Shown piece by piece: positions 8,251 through 11,637 of a stretch of 11,637 nt of DNA. A program made the position numbers and the translations under genes. Source of the stretch: an uncultured Bacteroides sp. (GTDB lineage: Bacteria; Bacteroidota; Bacteroidia; Bacteroidales; Bacteroidaceae); the NCBI GenBank assembly GCA_902472795.1, contig CABROZ010000065.1, positions 1-11,637 of the forward strand, read 5' to 3'. Below the pieces are notes generated by a model. It was not told the DNA's origin and ran no database searches. It was given only the letters and a program-made list of their open reading frames with translations. The stretch's first letter is position 1. Each line of letters begins with the position of its first letter.

Positions 8251-8276
8251 GTTCTGCCGCCGCAGCCACACAAATT

Positions 8277-8316
8277 ACCGGCCTCCTTGCACACAACTGC
8301 AAGGGCCGGTTTTTTT
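8277..8316 (+). terminator. Intrinsic terminator after lemA
   Basis: A long stem forms between 8277-8291 and 8298-8310, starting ACCGGCC and closing GGCCGGT. It has one 2-nt bulge, a 6-nt loop (CACAAC), and is followed directly by a run of seven T (8310-8316). This is the clearest terminator in the window and ends the envelope gene series. Confidence 0.92.
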
Positions 8317-8318
8317 GT

Positions 8319-8513
8319 ATGCAGACTGCAGAGTTACTGCACGCAGACTGCAGAGTTACTGCACACAGGCTGCAGAGTTGCTGCACACAGGCTGCAGAGT
8401 TGCTGCACACAGGTTGCAGAGTTACTGCAAACAGGCTTGCAGTACTGCTGCAAACAAGGATGCAGTGACGCTGCAAACGGGCTTGCAGTGATGCTGCAAC
8501 CCTGTATGCAGTA
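8319..8513. repeat. Tandem array of nine 22-23 bp units carrying a TGCAG-N5-CTGCA dyad
   Basis: Unit starts (YTGCAG or ATGCAG) fall at 8326, 8348, 8370, 8392, 8414, 8437, 8460, 8483 and 8506, giving a spacing of exactly 22 bp four times and then exactly 23 bp four times. Each of the first eight units contains TGCAG, five variable bases (AGTTA, AGTTG, TACTG, TGACG or TGATG), then CTGCA, which is the reverse complement of TGCAG. The last unit keeps only the left half-site. Units 5, 6 and 8 extend the dyad to TTGCAG/CTGCAA. The linkers (such as CACAGG, AACAGGC, AACAAGG) are also similar, so this is not a CRISPR array. It lies between the lemA terminator and the purM promoter. Confidence 0.9.
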
Positions 8514-8527
8514 ACAAACTCACGAGC

Positions 8528-8546
8528 GGGGCGGACAAACCGCCCC
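8528..8546. other. G+C-rich perfect hairpin after the repeat array
   Basis: GGGGCGG (8528-8534) and CCGCCCC (8540-8546) are exact reverse complements around the 5-nt loop ACAAA. No T-tract follows on either strand, so it is not a typical intrinsic terminator. Its role is unknown. Confidence 0.6.
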
Positions 8547-8688
8547 TGCATTTCACTTCGTACCACCCCGTTTCCCATGAAAGCATCCGACAATCATTCC
8601 TCCACTATAAGCAGCAAAGATTCCGGCTGTTCATAAGAAGAAACAGGAAAATGCCAGCCGCACAGTAGGCTATCTGCCAAAAAAATGC

Positions 8689-8710
8689 TACTTTTGCATA
8701 TTCAATTGAA
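8689..8710 (+). promoter_or_regulatory. purM promoter -7 element with palindrome at the expected start site
   Basis: TACTTTTG at 8689-8696 matches the Bacteroidetes -7 consensus TAnnTTTG, and the perfect palindrome TTCAATTGAA occupies 8701-8710, where transcription should begin. The ATG follows at 8728, giving a leader of roughly 25 nt. I do not see a good -33 TTTG at the expected distance. Confidence 0.55.
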
Positions 8711-8727
8711 CAAAAACTTATTATCTC

Positions 8728-9897
8728 ATGAGTAACCAACGATACATGATGCGCGGCGTAAGCGCATCGAAAGAGGACGTTCACAACGCCATCAAGAACA
8801 TCGACAAGGGCATCTTCCCGCAGGCCTTCTGCAAGATCATCCCCGACATACTGGGCGGCGACCCGGAGTATTGCAACATCATGCACGCCGACGGCGCAGG
8901 CACCAAGTCCTCGCTGGCCTACATGTACTGGAAGGAAACGGGCGACCTGTCCGTCTGGAAAGGCATTGCACAGGACGCACTCATCATGAACATCGACGAC
9001 CTGCTCTGCGTAGGAGCAGTGGACAACATATTGGTCTCTTCGACCATCGGACGAAACAAACTGCTGGTGCCGGGCGAAGTCATCTCGGCCATCATCAACG
9101 GTACGGACGAACTGCTGGCCGAACTGCGTGAAATGGGCGTAGGCGTCTATGCCACAGGTGGCGAAACGGCCGACGTAGGCGACCTGGTACGTACCATCAT
9201 CGTGGACTCTACCGTGACCTGCCGCATGAAGCGCAGCGATGTCATCAACAATGCCAACATCCGTCCGGGCGACGTCATCGTGGGCCTTGCCAGCTACGGA
9301 CAGGCTACTTACGAGAAGGAATACAACGGCGGCATGGGCAGCAACGGCCTGACTTCGGCCCGTCACGACGTCTTTGCCAAATACCTGGCCGAGAAATATC
9401 CCGAAAGCTACGACCATGCCGTGCCCGACGAACTGGTGTATAGCGGCAAGCTGAAGCTGACCGATGCCGTAGAAGGCAGCCCGCTGGATGCAGGCAAGCT
9501 CGTCCTCTCGCCCACACGTACTTATGCGCCGGTGGTAAAGAAATTGCTCGATGCCCTGCGCCCCGAAATCCACGGTATGGTACACTGCTCGGGCGGCGCG
9601 CAGACCAAGGTGCTGCACTTTGTGGGCGACAACTGCCGCGTCATCAAGGACAACCTCTTCCCCGTACCTCCCCTGTTCCGCACCATCAAGGAGCAGAGCG
9701 ACACGGACTGGGCCGAAATGTACAAGGTATTCAACATGGGGCACCGTCTGGAAGTCTATCTCTCGCCCGAACATGCCGAGGAAGTCATCGCCATCTCCAA
9801 GTCGTTCAACATCGATGCACAGGTCATCGGCCGTATCGAAGAGAGCGACAAGCGCGAGCTGATCATCCGCTCGGAGTTCGGAGAGTTCAAGTACTGA
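8728..9897 (+). CDS. purM: Phosphoribosylformylglycinamidine cyclo-ligase (AIR synthase), Bacteroidetes type
   Basis: PurM makes aminoimidazole ribonucleotide from formylglycinamidine ribonucleotide and ATP, the fifth step of purine synthesis, in the cytoplasm. The 389 aa product is longer than the roughly 345 aa E. coli enzyme, as in Bacteroidetes relatives often labelled AIR synthase-related. Visible family features are HADGAGTKSSLAYMYW (the D-G-x-G-T-K nucleotide-binding motif), MNIDDLLCVGA (counterpart of the N-D-L-x-x-x-G-A motif), ATGGETADVGD (the G-G-E-T-A motif), RPGDVIVGLASYG, GGMGSNGLTSARHD (the S-N-G motif) and, in the C-terminal lobe, HCSGGAQTK and FNMGHRLEVYL. The start follows a short A-rich leader and fits the motif order. 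The gene heads the purM-to-prfA gene series. Confidence 0.9.
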   Translation: MSNQRYMMRGVSASKEDVHNAIKNIDKGIFPQAFCKIIPDILGGDPEYCNIMHADGAGTKSSLAYMYWKETGDLSVWKGIAQDALIMNIDDLLCVGAVDNILVSSTIGRNKLLVPGEVISAIINGTDELLAELREMGVGVYATGGETADVGDLVRTIIVDSTVTCRMKRSDVINNANIRPGDVIVGLASYGQATYEKEYNGGMGSNGLTSARHDVFAKYLAEKYPESYDHAVPDELVYSGKLKLTDAVEGSPLDAGKLVLSPTRTYAPVVKKLLDALRPEIHGMVHCSGGAQTKVLHFVGDNCRVIKDNLFPVPPLFRTIKEQSDTDWAEMYKVFNMGHRLEVYLSPEHAEEVIAISKSFNIDAQVIGRIEESDKRELIIRSEFGEFKY

Positions 9898-9917
9898 TTG
9901 GAACGCCCCTGCGTGCT

Positions 9918-10007
9918 ATGGGCTATGTAGTCATCGTTCTGATTGTGGTGTGTGCACTGGCTTGGAGGCAATATTACAGGAACAATACCTGCCGGAAGAG
10001 GGAATAA
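9918..10007 (+). CDS. Possible 29 aa single-pass membrane peptide
   Basis: An ATG 20 nt after the purM stop opens a short frame encoding MGYVVIVLIVVCALAWRQYY followed by RNNTCRKRE. It has one hydrophobic stretch of about 15 residues, then aromatic and strongly basic residues, a composition expected of a small Nin-Cout membrane peptide with a positively charged tail. No clear ribosome site is visible, but this phylum seldom shows one. It could be a real small protein or a decayed fragment of a larger membrane gene like the two that follow. I do not recognise a family. Confidence 0.4.
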   Translation: MGYVVIVLIVVCALAWRQYYRNNTCRKRE

Positions 10008-10043
10008 CAACATGGTAAAAGAGATAAATAATACTCCAAGGTC

Positions 10044-10301
10044 ATGAAGAAAACTCTTGGAAAACTCATTCTGTATCTCATACTGTGCGTGGCAGCAGGC
10101 GTGTTACTGAGCGTTTTGGCCACGCACATCGGCTCTGATTATCTGCACAGTCTGGCTGTCATAGGTCCGCCCATGGTGGTAGGTTACCTGTCCAGTCTCG
10201 AAGACGGAGAGGAGAAGGGCCGCCGGTTGCGGTGGTGGCGGTTGGTGTTGCTGATAGGCATAGTCACCACTGCGTTCTGGCTGCTTGAGAAATGTGTGTG
10301 A
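10044..10301 (+). CDS. Small membrane protein, about three transmembrane segments
   Basis: An 85 aa protein of unrecognised family. Hydrophobic segments lie at residues about 8-27 (LILYLILCVAAGVLLSVLAT), about 34-50 (LHSLAVIGPPMVVGYLS) and about 66-81 (RLVLLIGIVTTAFWLL). Segments two and three are separated by a highly charged loop, LEDGEEKGRRLRWW. The start ATG overlaps by ATGA the stop of an 11-codon frame beginning at 10012, which could couple translation. A 6-bp inverted repeat (TCCAAG 10035-10040, CTTGGA 10056-10061) flanks the start codon. The next gene begins 9 nt downstream and has the same layout. Confidence 0.7.
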   Translation: MKKTLGKLILYLILCVAAGVLLSVLATHIGSDYLHSLAVIGPPMVVGYLSSLEDGEEKGRRLRWWRLVLLIGIVTTAFWLLEKCV

Positions 10302-10310
10302 CAAAAACGT

Positions 10311-10598
10311 ATGAGAAATATGAAGCATTCAGTAAAAGTAATTATCATAGCCATCATCATCCTTGCCTTCTGCTTCGGGCTTTACGTCCTCAGCGATCGG
10401 TGGGATGCTCCCGTTCTCCGATTCCTGAACTACGCCATCATCGGTGCAGCCTCTGGAATCTATGCAGGTTCACGTCTTGCTCCCGAAGTCGATAAGGAGA
10501 AATATCGGATGACTCCCAGGAAATGGATACTGAGCATCGTAGGAGTGGTCGTGCTTGCGGCATTGTTGTCCTGGCTGGTTGAGGGGAGGTTGTGGTAA
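10311..10598 (+). CDS. Small membrane protein, about three transmembrane segments, similar in layout to its neighbour
   Basis: A 95 aa protein of unrecognised family. Segments lie at residues about 7-27 (SVKVIIIAIIILAFCFGLYVL), about 36-55 (LRFLNYAIIGAASGIYAGS) and about 73-90 (WILSIVGVVVLAALLSWL), with a charged loop PEVDKEKYRMTPRK before the last segment. The order of segments and the position of the charged loop match the preceding 85 aa protein, so the two may be divergent paralogues or partner subunits. ATG 10311 and ATG 10320 are both possible starts; the first is preceded by the A-rich ACAAAAACGT. The kinase-like gene follows after 18 nt. Confidence 0.7.
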   Translation: MRNMKHSVKVIIIAIIILAFCFGLYVLSDRWDAPVLRFLNYAIIGAASGIYAGSRLAPEVDKEKYRMTPRKWILSIVGVVVLAALLSWLVEGRLW

Positions 10599-10616
10599 TG
10601 CATTAAAAAACATATT

Positions 10617-11198
10617 ATGACGGAAAAGACTCTGTATATAATAAGCGGATGTAATGGTGCCGGTAAGACAACGGCATCCTATACCGTATTACCCGAAATA
10701 CTGGAGTGCCGTGAGTTTGTCAATGCCGACGAGATCGCCAAAGGGCTTTCACCGTTCAACCCCGAAAGTGTAGCTATTGAGGCTGGCAGACTGATGTTGC
10801 TGCGTATCGATGAACTGCTGAAAGCCAATGTTACCTTTTCCATAGAAACAACTCTCTCTACCAAATCTTATCAGAAACTGGTACATAGGGCACAACAACA
10901 AGGCTATCAAGTCAAGTTGATATTCTTTTGGCTGGACTCCCCTGAAACAGCTATCAGACGGGTAGCACAAAGAGTTCGCGAAGGTGGTCATAACATTCCC
11001 CAAGACGTTATCGTACGGCGTTATCATGCAGGAATAAACAATTTGTTCAACCTGTACATGCAACAAGTCGATTATTGGTTGCTTATCAACAACACGCAAG
11101 GTGCCAGCGAATATGTAGCCGAAGGAGGGGCGGCAATACCCACCGAGATATTTAATACGAATACCTATTTAAAAGTGAAACAATATGTCAGAGAATGA
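10617..11198 (+). CDS. Zeta-toxin/COG4185-like P-loop kinase
   Basis: A 193 aa P-loop protein of the zeta-toxin / predicted kinase group (COG4185-like). The Walker A motif is G11-C-N-G-A-G-K17-T18 directly after the first beta strand. It is followed by FVNADEIAKGLSPFNPES with D38 as a candidate catalytic or substrate-binding Asp, FSIETTLSTKSY (E77-T-T, the second hallmark motif), FFWLDSPETAIRRVAQRVR and the arginine-rich IVRRYHAG around R134-R135 for the phosphate lid. Classical zeta toxins phosphorylate UDP-N-acetylglucosamine, but many COG4185 members have no known substrate and toxicity is not proven. The gene looks more A+T-rich than the purM and lemA regions. It overlaps the downstream 67 aa gene by 14 nt, the tight coupling usual for toxin-antitoxin partners. 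All nucleotide-binding motifs appear intact. Confidence 0.85.
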   Translation: MTEKTLYIISGCNGAGKTTASYTVLPEILECREFVNADEIAKGLSPFNPESVAIEAGRLMLLRIDELLKANVTFSIETTLSTKSYQKLVHRAQQQGYQVKLIFFWLDSPETAIRRVAQRVREGGHNIPQDVIVRRYHAGINNLFNLYMQQVDYWLLINNTQGASEYVAEGGAAIPTEIFNTNTYLKVKQYVRE

Positions 11199-11388
11199 AA
11201 GAATCGAATTCAGGCAAAAGTTACGCGAAGGGCTGAAGCGCTCACGTCACAAACTCCTACGTGAAAAGGCCTTACGCAACGAGAATGTTGTGGAAGGCAA
11301 TTATGCCGGAGGAACTCTTGAAGTTTCGGCACGCAAGCTGCTGAAAGAAGTCTATAACGAAGATATCTCTGAAAGTAATACGAAATAA
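11185..11388 (+). CDS. 67 aa charged protein, candidate antitoxin partner of the zeta-like kinase
   Basis: A 67 aa, strongly charged and mostly helical-looking protein. The N-terminal half is rich in Arg/Lys/Glu (RIEFRQKLREGLKRSRHKLL). The C-terminal half contains a more conserved-looking stretch, VVEGNYAGGTLEVSARKLLK, ending in an acidic tail. It has no membrane segment and no motif I can name with confidence. Its start lies inside the kinase gene (14 nt overlap), and its TAA stop shares bases with the prfA ATG (TAATG at 11386-11390), so translation of all three may be linked. The position, size and charge fit a neutralising partner of the kinase. The order is kinase first, whereas in the classical epsilon-zeta system the antitoxin gene comes first. 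Confidence 0.65.
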   Translation: MSENERIEFRQKLREGLKRSRHKLLREKALRNENVVEGNYAGGTLEVSARKLLKEVYNEDISESNTK

Positions 11389-11637
11389 TGGCAGAAAACA
11401 ACACCATACTGGAAAAGCTCGACGGCCTCGTGGCACGATTCGAGGAAGTATCAACCTTGATAACCGACCCGGCAGTCATTGCTGACCAGAAGCGGTACGT
11501 CAAGCTGACGAAAGAATACAAGGAACTGGGCGACCTGATGAACGCCCGCAAGGAATACATGCAGGTATTGAACGGTATCGACGAGGCCAAGGACATCATT
11601 GCCAACGAAACCGACCCCGAGATGCGCGACATGGCAC
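11388..11637 (+). CDS. prfA: Peptide chain release factor 1, N-terminal part, cut by window end
   Basis: Release factor 1 recognises UAA and UAG stop codons and releases the finished protein from the ribosome. Only the first 83 codons are present. They encode the N-terminal helical domain of class-I release factors: NTILEKLDGLVARFEEVSTL, then LITDPAVIADQKRYVKLTKE, then the YKELGDLMNARKEYMQVLNG region and ETDPEMRDMA. The PxT and GGQ motifs would lie downstream of the window. The assignment rests on this N-terminal pattern, which differs from RF2 in lacking the RF2 programmed-frameshift region, and on the neighbouring purM, which I recall lying next to prfA in Bacteroides genomes. The start codon overlaps the stop of the 67 aa gene, and no promoter or terminator is visible just upstream. 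Confidence 0.9.
   Translation, partial: MAENNTILEKLDGLVARFEEVSTLITDPAVIADQKRYVKLTKEYKELGDLMNARKEYMQVLNGIDEAKDIIANETDPEMRDMA

Larger units (their letters stand above)
8251..8727. other. Gene-free interval between lemA and purM
   Basis: This 477 bp interval holds, in order, the lemA terminator, the 22-23 bp dyad repeat array, a G+C-rich hairpin at 8528-8546, about 140 bp in which I see no gene or RNA, and the purM promoter region. Open frames across the repeats arise only because short repeats lack stops; the 22-23 bp period is not a multiple of three, so they shift frame at every unit. No tRNA or recognisable riboswitch is visible. Confidence 0.75.

Noticed and set aside
8319..8513. CRISPR array
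   Set aside because: Units are contiguous with only 22-23 bp period, linkers are similar to each other instead of unique spacers, and no cas genes are nearby.
7719..8514. + strand open frames running through lemA and the repeat array
   Set aside because: They are out of frame with lemA or made of the 22-23 bp repeats; the period is not a multiple of three and no start signal is present.
8605..9774. 389-codon open frame on the - strand opposite purM
   Set aside because: Its length comes from the codon use of purM on the + strand; the product is a His/Val/Asp-rich shadow with no recognisable domain, while purM shows all its family motifs.
10599..10616. Promoter just before the kinase gene
   Set aside because: The short A+T-rich gap has no TAnnTTTG element and is only 18 nt long; co-transcription with upstream genes is more likely.

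Overview
The window looks like a chromosomal segment from a member of the Bacteroidales (Bacteroides/Phocaeicola/Prevotella-like). The reasons are: -7 boxes of the Bacteroidetes form TAnnTTTG upstream of several genes, A-rich leaders instead of strong Shine-Dalgarno sites, an outer-membrane barrel with an N-terminal carboxypeptidase-regulatory-like domain, and a long (389 aa) PurM-type AIR synthase followed closely by prfA. No species is assigned. All real genes are on the + strand.

Positions 1-2871 hold a ravA-viaA pair. The first is a MoxR/RavA AAA+ ATPase cut at its 5' end by the window edge. The second is a ViaA-type von Willebrand A protein whose start overlaps the ravA end by 11 nt. Positions 2926-8250 encode envelope proteins in series: a membrane-anchored alpha/beta hydrolase, a TPM-domain (YgcG-like) protein with a zinc ribbon and Gly-rich tail, a 911 aa outer-membrane beta-barrel protein with its own promoter-like region and a perfect 10-bp dyad in front, and LemA. 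A strong intrinsic terminator follows lemA.

Positions 8251-8727 are gene-free. They contain the terminator, a striking array of nine 22-23 bp tandem units, each built around the dyad TGCAG-N5-CTGCA, a G+C-rich hairpin, and the presumed purM promoter with a palindrome at the expected transcription start.

Positions 8728-11637 hold the housekeeping genes purM and prfA (the latter cut by the window end), separated by about 1.49 kb of accessory-looking genes. These are a 29 aa membrane peptide (tentative), two small membrane proteins of similar topology, a zeta-toxin/COG4185-like P-loop kinase, and a 67 aa charged protein. The last two overlap by 14 nt, and the 67 aa gene's stop overlaps the prfA start (TAATG). 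I see no terminator or clear promoter between purM and prfA, so the kinase/small-protein pair is probably read as part of the purM-prfA transcription unit.

The least explained items are the dyad repeat array after lemA, the symmetric promoter dyad before the outer-membrane gene, and the kinase/small-protein pair embedded in a housekeeping operon.
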